Positions 20,395-27,090 of a stretch of DNA of 28,269 bases are shown here, one piece after another. The position numbers were made by a program, and so were the translations under genes. The notes below the pieces were generated by a model. The model had not been told where the DNA came from and made no database searches. It saw nothing but the letters and a program-made list of their open reading frames with translations. The stretch's first letter is position 1. The number at the start of each line of letters is the position of its first letter. Source of the stretch: DATFPQ01 sp035264765 (GTDB lineage: Bacteria > Actinomycetota > Actinomycetes > Actinomycetales > Angustibacteraceae); assembly GCA_035264765.1 (NCBI GenBank), contig DATFPQ010000163.1:1-28269 (forward strand). The letters are read 5' to 3'.

Positions 20395-22824
20395 ATGAGC
20401 ACCCTCTTCGACGACCTCCCGCTGGCGGGTCTGACGTCTCCCGCGCCCCGACCCTCGCCGCAGCCCGAGCCGGGTGCGCGCGAGCGTCCAGCCGCGGCGC
20501 ACGGGGGTGACGTGCGCCCGCGCGTCGACCCGCAGTCCCTGCTCGCGGGGCTCAACGACCAGCAGCGCGAGGCGGTGCTGCACGAGGGCTCGCCGCTCCT
20601 GATCGTGGCCGGCGCCGGCTCCGGCAAGACCCGGGTGCTCACCCACCGCATCGCCTACCTGCTGGCCGCCCGCGGCGTCCGGCCCGGGCAGGTGCTGGCG
20701 ATCACCTTCACGAACAAGGCGGCCGGTGAGATGCGCGAGCGGGTCGCCGCCCTGGTCGGGCCGCGCGCGTCGTCCATGTGGGTCTCGACGTTCCACTCCG
20801 CCTGCGTGCGGATCCTGCGCCGCGAGGCCACCCGGGTCGGCCTGAAGTCCTCCTTCTCGATCTACGACGCCGCGGACTCCCAGCGGCTGATGGCCCTCGT
20901 CTGCCGCGAGCTCGACCTTGACCCCAAGCGCTACCCCCCGCGCTCGTTCAGCGCGCAGGTGTCCAACCTGAAGAACGAGCTGGTCGACGAGGAGACCTAC
21001 GCCGAGCGGGCCGGCGGCGAGGGCGGCACCCACGCCGAGCAGACCCTCGCCGAGGCGTACCGGATGTACCAGCAGCGGCTGCGCCAGGCCAACGCGCTGG
21101 ACTTCGACGACCTGATCATGACGACGGTCAACGTCCTGCAGGCCTTCCCGGACGTCGCTGAGCACTACCGGCGGCGGTTCCGCCACGTGCTCGTCGACGA
21201 GTACCAGGACACCAACCAGGCGCAGTACGTGCTCGTGCGTGAGCTGGTCGGCGGCTCGACGTCCGAGGCGGCGGCCCGCTCGGAGGTCCGTGCGGTCGAC
21301 GGCACCGTGGTGCGCGAGGGCAGCGAGGTCGACGTGCCACCGGCCGAGCTGACCGTCGTGGGCGACGCGGACCAGTCGATCTACGCCTTCCGCGGCGCCA
21401 CGATCCGCAACATCGTGGAGTTCGAGACCGACTACCCGGACGCGCGCACGATCCTGCTGGAGCAGAACTACCGGTCCACCCAGACGATCCTGTCGGCGGC
21501 GAACGCCGTCATCGCCCGCAACCCGGACCGGCGCGAGAAGAAGCTGTGGACGGCGGCGGCCGGCGGCGTGCCGATCGTCGGGTACGTCGCCGACTCCGAG
21601 CACGACGAGGCGGCCTTCGTAGCCGAGGAGATCGACCGGCTCGCCGACTCCGAAGGCGTCCGGCCCGGCGACGTCGCCGTGTTCTACCGCACCAACGCGC
21701 AGTCCCGCGCCATCGAGGAGGTGCTGGTCCGGGTCGGGCTGCCGTACAAGCTCGTCGGTGGCACCCGGTTCTACGAGCGGCGCGAGGTCAAGGACGCCCT
21801 CGCCTACCTGCGGGTCCTGGCCAACGGCGCCGACACGGTGAACCTGCGGCGCATCCTCAACGTGCCCAAGCGCGGGATCGGCGACCGGGCCGAGGCGGTG
21901 GTGGCCCAGCTGGCCGACCGGGAGCGGATCTCGTTCGTCGAGGCGCTGGCGCGGGCCGACGAGGCGCCCGGCATCGTGACCCGCTCGCTGACCTGCATCC
22001 GGTCCTTCACCGAGCTGCTGGAGGCCCTGCGCACGGTGGTGGACGGCGGCGCGGGCCCGGCCACCGTCCTGGAGGCGGTGCTCGACCAGACCGGCTACGT
22101 GGCCGAGCTGCAGGCCAGCCACGACCCGCAGGACGAGACCCGGGTCGAGAACCTGGCCGAGCTGGTGCAGGTGGCGCGCGAGTTCGAGGAGTCCTCGCCG
22201 GACGGCACGCTGACCGACTTCCTGGAGCGGGTCTCCCTGGTGGCCGACTCCGACGAGATCCCGGACGACGTCGCCGACGACCAGGGCGTGGTCACCCTGA
22301 TGACCCTGCACACGGCCAAGGGGCTGGAGTTCCCGGTCGTGTTCCTCACCGGCATGGAGGACGGCGTCTTCCCGCACCTGCGCGCGCTCGGCGACAACAC
22401 CGAGCTGGAGGAGGAGCGGCGGCTGGCGTACGTCGGCATCACCCGGGCCCGGGAGCGGCTCTACTTGACCCGGGCCGGCGTCCGCAGCGCGTGGGGCGCG
22501 CCGTCGTACAACCCGGCGTCGCGGTTCCTCGACGAGTTGCCGGCCGCCCTGGTGGACTGGCGGCGGACCGAGACGACGGGGGTCAGCCGGGCGTCCATGC
22601 CGGCCGTGGCTCGGCTGGCTCAGCGGCCCGGCGTCCGGTCACCGGGCAACCGCGAGGTGGTGCACCTGGAGCCTGGCGACCGCGTGACCCACGACACCTT
22701 CGGCCTCGGCACCGTGCTGCGGGTCGAGGGCAGCGGCGACAAGGCGATGGCCCACGTGGAGTTCTCCGGCGACCAGGGCACCAAGCGGCTGCTGCTGCGC
22801 TACGCCCCGGTGGAGAAGCTCTAG
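20395..22824 (+). CDS. pcrA: ATP-dependent DNA helicase PcrA/UvrD-like (SF1A)
   Basis: An 809-residue 3'-5' helicase for repair and replication. Walker A GAGSGKT is at 73-79, TFTNKAAGEMRERV is motif Ia, DEYQDTN (268-274) is motif II, and GDADQSIYAFRGA is motif III. QNYRS, TLHTAKGLEFPVVFLTGMEDGVFPH and RRLAYVGITRARERLYL give motifs IV to VI. The first 50 residues are a Pro/Ala-rich extension. Between motifs II and III an insert of about 33 residues (286-318, rich in E, R and V) interrupts the usual short linker. The C-terminal 55 residues (VHLEPGDRVTHDTFGLGTVLRVEG...) form the Tudor-like domain that binds RNA polymerase in PcrA. ATG 20395 probably starts a leaderless mRNA. Confidence 0.96.
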   Translation: MSTLFDDLPLAGLTSPAPRPSPQPEPGARERPAAAHGGDVRPRVDPQSLLAGLNDQQREAVLHEGSPLLIVAGAGSGKTRVLTHRIAYLLAARGVRPGQVLAITFTNKAAGEMRERVAALVGPRASSMWVSTFHSACVRILRREATRVGLKSSFSIYDAADSQRLMALVCRELDLDPKRYPPRSFSAQVSNLKNELVDEETYAERAGGEGGTHAEQTLAEAYRMYQQRLRQANALDFDDLIMTTVNVLQAFPDVAEHYRRRFRHVLVDEYQDTNQAQYVLVRELVGGSTSEAAARSEVRAVDGTVVREGSEVDVPPAELTVVGDADQSIYAFRGATIRNIVEFETDYPDARTILLEQNYRSTQTILSAANAVIARNPDRREKKLWTAAAGGVPIVGYVADSEHDEAAFVAEEIDRLADSEGVRPGDVAVFYRTNAQSRAIEEVLVRVGLPYKLVGGTRFYERREVKDALAYLRVLANGADTVNLRRILNVPKRGIGDRAEAVVAQLADRERISFVEALARADEAPGIVTRSLTCIRSFTELLEALRTVVDGGAGPATVLEAVLDQTGYVAELQASHDPQDETRVENLAELVQVAREFEESSPDGTLTDFLERVSLVADSDEIPDDVADDQGVVTLMTLHTAKGLEFPVVFLTGMEDGVFPHLRALGDNTELEEERRLAYVGITRARERLYLTRAGVRSAWGAPSYNPASRFLDELPAALVDWRRTETTGVSRASMPAVARLAQRPGVRSPGNREVVHLEPGDRVTHDTFGLGTVLRVEGSGDKAMAHVEFSGDQGTKRLLLRYAPVEKL

Positions 22825-23197
22825 CGCGCAGTCGGGTCGGGAACCGGGCGGTCTCCCTGGGCGCGCTCTGGCTGCACCCCCTGCGGCGCGCGCGCTCGCC
22901 GGGCGCTCGCCGGGCGTGCTGCGCGGTCAGGCTCGCGCTGCCGTTGACGCGCTCGTGCTCGTGGCTGCGATGGTGAATGCGTCTCGGTGGTCGTGGGAGC
23001 AGCCGGTCCGTCGCAGTGACGGCCGCATCGACGGCTCTGCGCCCAGCGGCGTGCCCCGGCCAGAGACCGCAGGCCGAACCAGAGACGGCGCCTCCGACCG
23101 GGCAACGGTCTAGGGGGCGCCGCGGCAGGACACCGGGACGACCTCCAGCGCCGCGTTAGGCTGCCTGCGCCGAGCGTTCCCCGACCTGGAGGTGTCG
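22825..23197. other. 373-bp spacer without a recognisable gene
   Basis: Between pcrA and the B12-binding gene I find no open frame with credible codon use, start or homology. It contains a perfect 11-bp tandem duplication (GCGCTCGCCGG, 22892-22902 and 22903-22913) and a pair of CCAGAGAC copies (23061-23105 region). The promoter of the following gene appears at its right end. A small RNA cannot be excluded. Confidence 0.5.
23157..23162 (+). promoter_or_regulatory. Candidate -10 hexamer for the B12-binding gene
   Basis: TAGGCT, identical to the hexamers at 5520-5525 (minus strand) and 24277-24282. It would give a leader of about 28 nt containing GGAGG (23188-23192) before ATG 23198. Confidence 0.4.
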
Positions 23198-23614
23198 ATG
23201 GGCCCGTCAACAGGCGCTGCCGCCCCCATCCGCGTCGTCGTCGCCAAGCCGGGCCTGGACGGGCACGACCGCGGCGCGAAGGTGGTGGCGCGGGCGCTGC
23301 GTGACGCCGGCATGGAGGTCGTCTACACCGGGCTGCATCAGACCCCCGAGCAGATCGTCGAGGCGGCCATCGCCGAGGACGCCGACGCCGTCGGGCTCTC
23401 GGTGCTCTCGGGTGCGCACATGACGCTGTTCGCCAGGGTCGTCGAGCTGCTGAAGGAGCGCGACGCCGAGGACATCGTCGTGTTCGGCGGCGGCATCATC
23501 CCGGACGCGGACATCCCCGAGCTGGAGAAGCTCGGGGTCGCCAAGGTGTTCACCCCGGGCGCCACGACGGCGTCCATCGTCCAGTGGGTCCGCCAGAACG
23601 TCGCCGCCGGCTAA
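23198..23614 (+). CDS. Cobalamin B12-binding protein, small mutase-subunit type
   Basis: A 138-residue protein consisting only of the B12-binding domain of acyl-CoA mutases. VVVAKPGLDGHDRGAKVVARALRDAG contains the DxHxxG motif (D21, H23, G26) whose histidine is the lower axial ligand to cobalt. The remaining blocks GLSVLSGAHM, VVFGGGIIPDADI and VFTPGATTASIV are standard. ATG 23198 is chosen because GGAGG (23188-23192) is 5 nt upstream and itself covers the in-frame GTG at 23192. A stand-alone domain of this size matches the small subunit of isobutyryl-CoA-type mutases; the large catalytic subunit is not in the window. Its position between pcrA and sucCD agrees with gene order I recall from Streptomyces. 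Confidence 0.92.
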   Translation: MGPSTGAAAPIRVVVAKPGLDGHDRGAKVVARALRDAGMEVVYTGLHQTPEQIVEAAIAEDADAVGLSVLSGAHMTLFARVVELLKERDAEDIVVFGGGIIPDADIPELEKLGVAKVFTPGATTASIVQWVRQNVAAG

Positions 23615-23633
23615 CCGGACCAGTCGAGCCGTC

Positions 23634-24113
23634 TCATTCGCAGGCGACGCCGTCGTCGTCGCGGTCCAGGTGGCTGGCGTATCCGGGATCGCCGGCGAAG
23701 AGCGGTGTGTCGCCGGCCGCGCGCGCAGCGCTGCAGTTCACGTAGTACAGCGACCCGCCGGTGTCGTCACCGGTGGCGTTGTCGCCGGATGAGCCGACGA
23801 GCGAGTCGCCGGCCGCGTCGCTCACCGTGGCGGTCTCGGTCGTCGTCACCGTGGCGGTCCTGGTGCGGGTCCTCGTCAACGTTCTCGTGCGTGGGGGCTG
23901 CGCCACGGTCTCGGTGACCGTGGTCGTCTCGGCCGGCGGCGTCACCGTGGTGGTCTCGGGGGGAGGCGTCACGGTGATGGTCGTGGACGTGCCGGTGGGT
24001 CGAACGGTGCGCTCCGCGGAGGTCGCGGCGTCCGCCGTGCCACCGCAGGCAGTCAGACCCGCCGCGGCGGCCAGGGCGATGCCCAGAAGGGCACGATTAG
24101 TCCCAAACATCAT
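23634..24113 (-). CDS. Excalibur-domain lipoprotein
   Basis: A 159-residue exported lipoprotein. The signal peptide ends in the lipobox LTAC with C23 as the acylated residue. A Thr/Val-rich linker follows with repeated TTTVTP and RTRTLTRTRTRT motifs, probably an extended wall-spanning stalk. The C-terminal 37 residues (YYVNCSAARAAGDTPLF...YASHLDRDDDGVACE) are an Excalibur calcium-binding domain: paired cysteines and the DRDDDGVACE loop. Function of such proteins is unknown. Two consecutive ATG codons (24113 and 24110) begin it without a clear Shine-Dalgarno. An unusually AT-rich patch at 24111-24137 lies just upstream and may be its promoter. Confidence 0.88.
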   Translation of the reverse strand: MMFGTNRALLGIALAAAAGLTACGGTADAATSAERTVRPTGTSTTITVTPPPETTTVTPPAETTTVTETVAQPPRTRTLTRTRTRTATVTTTETATVSDAAGDSLVGSSGDNATGDDTGGSLYYVNCSAARAAGDTPLFAGDPGYASHLDRDDDGVACE

Positions 24114-24373
24114 GAAAAGACGTTGCCATATCGATTTGGCTGCCGTCAGCCGAATGACCGATCCCGGCCTGTCTCGCGACGGGACCGTGCCGCTCCGCCG
24201 CCGGGCGACTGCACGGCGAAGGTGCGCCCCTGCCCATGGCGCGGCACTCGGTGGCGGCCCAGACCTGACTCGGGACTAGGCTCGCTGCGGCTCCCGACGT
24301 ACGGCGCCGGTGGGCCTCGAGGACAACCGACGACAGCCAGCAGAGTCGTACCGGAAGGCGAGGACGAGGCACC
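24114..24373. promoter_or_regulatory. Divergent promoter region of the lipoprotein gene and sucC
   Basis: A 260-bp gene-free stretch. At its left end an AT-rich patch (24111-24137) and a short inverted repeat, GGCTG-CCGT-CAGCC (24138-24151), lie upstream of the lipoprotein gene. At the right, TAGGCT (24277-24282) is a candidate -10 for sucC, giving a leader of about 85 nt. I recognise no riboswitch in that leader. Confidence 0.4.
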
Positions 24374-25543
24374 GTGGACCTGTTCGAGTACCAGGCGCGC
24401 GACCTGTTCGCCGAGCACGGGGTTCCCGTGCTCGAGGCGGCGGTCGCCGAGACGCCGGAGGAGGCCCATGCGGGCGCCGAGCGGCTGGGCGGCGGCACCG
24501 TCGTCATCAAGGCCCAGGTCAAGACCGGCGGACGAGGCAAGGCCGGCGGCGTGAAGCTGGCGCACAGCCCGGACGAGGCCGCGGCCAGGGCCAGCGAGAT
24601 CCTCGGCATGGACATCAAGGGCCACACGGTCCACCGGGTGATGGTGGCCGAGGGCGCCAAGATCGCCGAGGAGTACTACTTCTCGGTGCTGCTGGACCGG
24701 GCCAACCGCCGCTACCTCGCGATGGCCAGCAAGGAGGGCGGGATGGACATCGAGCAGCTCGCCGTCGAGCGGCCGGAGGCCCTCGCCCGCGTGGAGGTCG
24801 ACCCGCTCGACGGGATCGACGAGGCCAAGGCGCGGGAGATCGTCGACGCGGCCGGCTTCGGGGACGACGTCAAGGACGAGATCGCCCGCGTCGTGCAGCG
24901 GCTCTGGGAGGTCTACCGCGACGAGGACGCCACCCTCGTCGAGGTCAACCCGCTCGTGAAATCCGAGGACGGCGCGGTGATCGCCGTCGACGGCAAGGTC
25001 TCGCTGGACGAGAACGCCGGCTTCCGGCACCCCCAGCACGAGCAGCTCGAGGACAAGGCCGCGGCCGACCCGCTCGAGGCGGCGGCCAAGGAGAAGGGCC
25101 TCAACTACGTCAAGCTCGACGGCGAGGTCGGCATCATCGGCAACGGCGCGGGGCTGGTCATGAGCACGCTGGACGTCGTCGCGTACGCCGGTGCGGAGGT
25201 CGGCGGGGTGAAGCCGGCGAACTTCCTGGATATCGGCGGCGGGGCGTCCGCGGAGGTGATGGCGAACGGCCTGCACATCATCCTCGGGGACCCGCAGGTC
25301 AAGAGCGTGTTCGTCAACGTGTTCGGCGGCATCACCGCGTGCGACGCGGTCGCCGACGGCATCGTCCACGCGCTGCAGATCCTCGGCGACGAGGCCACCA
25401 AGCCGCTCGTCGTCCGGCTGGACGGCAACAACGTCGTCGAGGGACGCCGAATCCTCGCCGAGGCCAACCACCCCCTCGTCACGCTCGTGGACACCATGGA
25501 CGGCGCCGCCCGCAAGGCGGCCGAGCTCGCCGCCGCGAAGTAA
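24374..25543 (+). CDS. sucC: Succinyl-CoA synthetase (ADP-forming) beta subunit
   Basis: A 389-residue subunit of the TCA-cycle enzyme that converts succinyl-CoA to succinate with nucleotide triphosphate formation. It begins VDLFEYQARDLFAEHGVPV, and the ATP-grasp region has VVIKAQVKTGGRGKAGGVKL. EVNPLVKSEDGAVIAVDGKVSLDENAGFRHP supplies metal and nucleotide ligands. GEVGIIGNGAGLVMSTLD and NVFGGITACDAVADGI form the C-terminal CoA-ligase part. GTG 24374 has GAGG four nt upstream. Length and motifs are complete. sucD follows after 13 bp, so the two are one operon. Confidence 0.97.
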   Translation: MDLFEYQARDLFAEHGVPVLEAAVAETPEEAHAGAERLGGGTVVIKAQVKTGGRGKAGGVKLAHSPDEAAARASEILGMDIKGHTVHRVMVAEGAKIAEEYYFSVLLDRANRRYLAMASKEGGMDIEQLAVERPEALARVEVDPLDGIDEAKAREIVDAAGFGDDVKDEIARVVQRLWEVYRDEDATLVEVNPLVKSEDGAVIAVDGKVSLDENAGFRHPQHEQLEDKAAADPLEAAAKEKGLNYVKLDGEVGIIGNGAGLVMSTLDVVAYAGAEVGGVKPANFLDIGGGASAEVMANGLHIILGDPQVKSVFVNVFGGITACDAVADGIVHALQILGDEATKPLVVRLDGNNVVEGRRILAEANHPLVTLVDTMDGAARKAAELAAAK

Positions 25544-25556
25544 GGACGGATACGTC

Positions 25557-26450
25557 ATGGCAATCTTTCTGACCAAGGACAGCAAGGTCGTCGTCCAGGG
25601 CATGACCGGCTCGGAGGGACGCAAGCACACGCAGCGCATGCTGGCCTCCGGCACCGACATCGTGGGCGGCGTCACCCCCGGCAAGGGCGGCCAGAGCGTC
25701 ACGTTCGACGGCGGCGTCCAGGTGCCGGTGTTCGGCTCGGTGGCCGAGGCCGTCGAGGCAACGGGCGCCGACGTCACAGTGATCTTCGTCCCCGCGAAGT
25801 TCACCAAGTCAGCGGTGATCGAGGCCGTGGACGCCGGGATCCCGCTGGCCGTGTGCATCACCGAAGGCGTGCCGGTCAAGGACACCGCGGAGTTCTTCAC
25901 CTACGCGCAGCGGTCCGGCACCACCCGGCTGATCGGGCCCAACTGCCCCGGCCTGATCAGCCCGGGGCAGTCGAACGCCGGCATCATCCCCGCCGACATC
26001 AGCGGTCCGGGCCGGATCGGGCTGGTGAGCAAGTCCGGCACGCTGACCTACCAGATGATGTACGAGCTGCGGGACTTCGGGTTCTCTTCCGCGGTCGGCA
26101 TCGGCGGCGACCCCATCATCGGCACCACGCACATCGACGCGCTCAAGGCCTTCCAGGACGACCCGGACACCGACGCCATGGTGATGATCGGCGAGATCGG
26201 CGGGGACGCCGAGGAGCGGGCCGCCGCGTACATCACCGAGCACGTGACCAAGCCGGTCGTCGGGTACGTCGCCGGGTTCACCGCCCCGGAAGGCAAGACC
26301 ATGGGGCACGCTGGCGCCATCGTGTCGGGCTCGTCCGGCACGGCGGAGGCAAAGCGGGAGGCGTTGGAGGCGGCCGGCGTCAAGGTCGGCAAGACGCCGT
26401 CCGAGGCGGCCGAGCTCATGCGCGAGATCATGCGCGGCCTCGCCGCCTGA
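25557..26450 (+). CDS. sucD: Succinyl-CoA synthetase alpha subunit
   Basis: A 297-residue CoA-binding subunit. KVVVQGMTGSEGRKHTQRML is the N-terminal CoA-binding Rossmann motif, and LIGPNCPGLISPGQS and GLVSKSGTLTYQMMYEL follow in order. GKTMGHAGAIVSG contains H251, the active-site histidine that is phosphorylated during catalysis. ATG 25557 has AAGGA about 12 nt upstream and lies 13 bp after the sucC stop. A strong hairpin terminator begins 18 bp after its stop. Confidence 0.97.
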   Translation: MAIFLTKDSKVVVQGMTGSEGRKHTQRMLASGTDIVGGVTPGKGGQSVTFDGGVQVPVFGSVAEAVEATGADVTVIFVPAKFTKSAVIEAVDAGIPLAVCITEGVPVKDTAEFFTYAQRSGTTRLIGPNCPGLISPGQSNAGIIPADISGPGRIGLVSKSGTLTYQMMYELRDFGFSSAVGIGGDPIIGTTHIDALKAFQDDPDTDAMVMIGEIGGDAEERAAAYITEHVTKPVVGYVAGFTAPEGKTMGHAGAIVSGSSGTAEAKREALEAAGVKVGKTPSEAAELMREIMRGLAA

Positions 26451-26468
26451 GCGGCGCACCGGCTCTGA

Positions 26469-26505
26469 TGGAGGCTTCTTCCCGCGAGGCGGGAAGAAGC
26501 CTCCA
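26469..26505. terminator. Strong hairpin terminator after sucCD
   Basis: Arms 26469-26485 and 26489-26505 pair perfectly over 17 bp around a three-base loop (GAG). No U-tract follows. It lies between the convergent sucD and small membrane-protein genes and can serve both. Confidence 0.88.
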
Positions 26506-26535
26506 GCGGAAACGATTGCGGGGGGTGCCGGGCCG

Positions 26536-26736
26536 TCAGACCTCGTCGTCCGGAGGCCGGCGCTCGGCCCGGGCGGCCTGCCCGAGGGCGAGGGCCGCGC
26601 CGGTCACCAGGGCCGCGCTCATCAGCCAGAATGGGTTGTGGACCACGCCCACGGCCCTCAGCAGCAGCCCGGCGAGCAGCCCCAGGACCGCTCCGGCGAG
26701 CGCCCACAGCGCGACCCGGCTGACCCACTGCGCCAT
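26536..26736 (-). CDS. Small two-helix membrane protein
   Basis: A 66-residue protein with two hydrophobic segments, WVSRVALWALAGAVLGLLAGLLLRAVG and FWLMSAALVTGAALALGQA, and a charged tail (RAERRPPDDEV). No family was recognised. ATG 26736 is the likeliest start, though it has no well-placed Shine-Dalgarno. The frame stays open upstream through an 18-bp tandem array, reading hexapeptide repeats such as CPNEWP and CPAERP, so a longer cysteine-containing N-terminus starting at an upstream GTG is possible but less likely. It converges on sucD across a shared terminator. Confidence 0.65.
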   Translation of the reverse strand: MAQWVSRVALWALAGAVLGLLAGLLLRAVGVVHNPFWLMSAALVTGAALALGQAARAERRPPDDEV

Positions 26737-26750
26737 GTTGGTCAGACACC

Positions 26751-26839
26751 CCCATTGATTCGCACACGGCCGTTCAGCGGGACACGGCCACTCATTGGGG
26801 CACACCCGTTCATTCGACACATCCGTTTCTGCCGCACGC
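26751..26839. repeat. Intergenic imperfect tandem array, 17-19-bp unit, about 5 copies
   Basis: Units at 26751-26769, 26770-26787, 26788-26805, 26806-26822 and 26823-26839, consensus near CCGTTCATTGGGACACGG. A further diverged unit reaches the ATG of the small membrane-protein gene at 26736. The unit CCACTCATTGGGGCACAC shares the core CTCATNGGNGCAC with the array at 2199-2280, about 24.5 kb away. Confidence 0.75.
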
Positions 26840-26857
26840 CCGCGCACGCGGGTGCGC

Positions 26858-26887
26858 TCCTCCCGGCGCGGCGTCGGGCCGGGAGGA
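26858..26887. other. Hairpin in the spacer between the small membrane-protein and MFS genes
   Basis: TCCTCCCGGC (26858-26867) pairs perfectly with GCCGGGAGGA (26878-26887) around a 10-nt loop. It lies in a 308-bp gene-free stretch (26737-27044) that also holds the tandem array on one side and the long inverted repeat on the other. It may be a terminator for the MFS transcript. I see nothing else between 26888 and 26980 apart from two copies of a TGCACTCCCG-like 10-mer. Confidence 0.5.
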
Positions 26888-26980
26888 CGTTGACGGGACG
26901 GTAGCCGCGTCGGGACGGCCGTGGAAGCCGTTTCGGCCCTGCACTCCCGCGGCACGCCCCTGTACTCCCGAGGAACTCGG

Positions 26981-27090
26981 CCCTTTGCTCACCAGCAGCG
27001 CCGTTGCACACCAGCAACGCCGCTCGGCGGCCCGCCGGCGCCCGTCAGTGGCGCCGCTCGGGTGCAACGGCGCTGCTGGTGAGCAAAGGG
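26981..27090. repeat. Perfect 29-bp inverted repeat spanning the MFS stop codon
   Basis: Arms 26981-27009 and 27062-27090 are exact reverse complements over 29 bp. The 52-nt interior contains the MFS stop codon (27045-27047) and a 10-bp direct repeat, CGCCGCTCGG (27018-27027, 27052-27061). The right arm encodes part of the MFS C-terminus. The left arm overlaps a 19-20-bp tandem duplication (26984-27003, 27004-27022). Confidence 0.92.

Noticed and set aside
22916..23113. Small plus-strand open frame in the spacer after pcrA
   Set aside because: Starts at an internal codon without a Shine-Dalgarno, and its composition looks like random high-GC sequence.
26810..27067. Minus-strand open frame through the left arm of the inverted repeat
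   Set aside because: It crosses the MFS stop region and tandem repeats, has no ribosome site and no recognisable domain.
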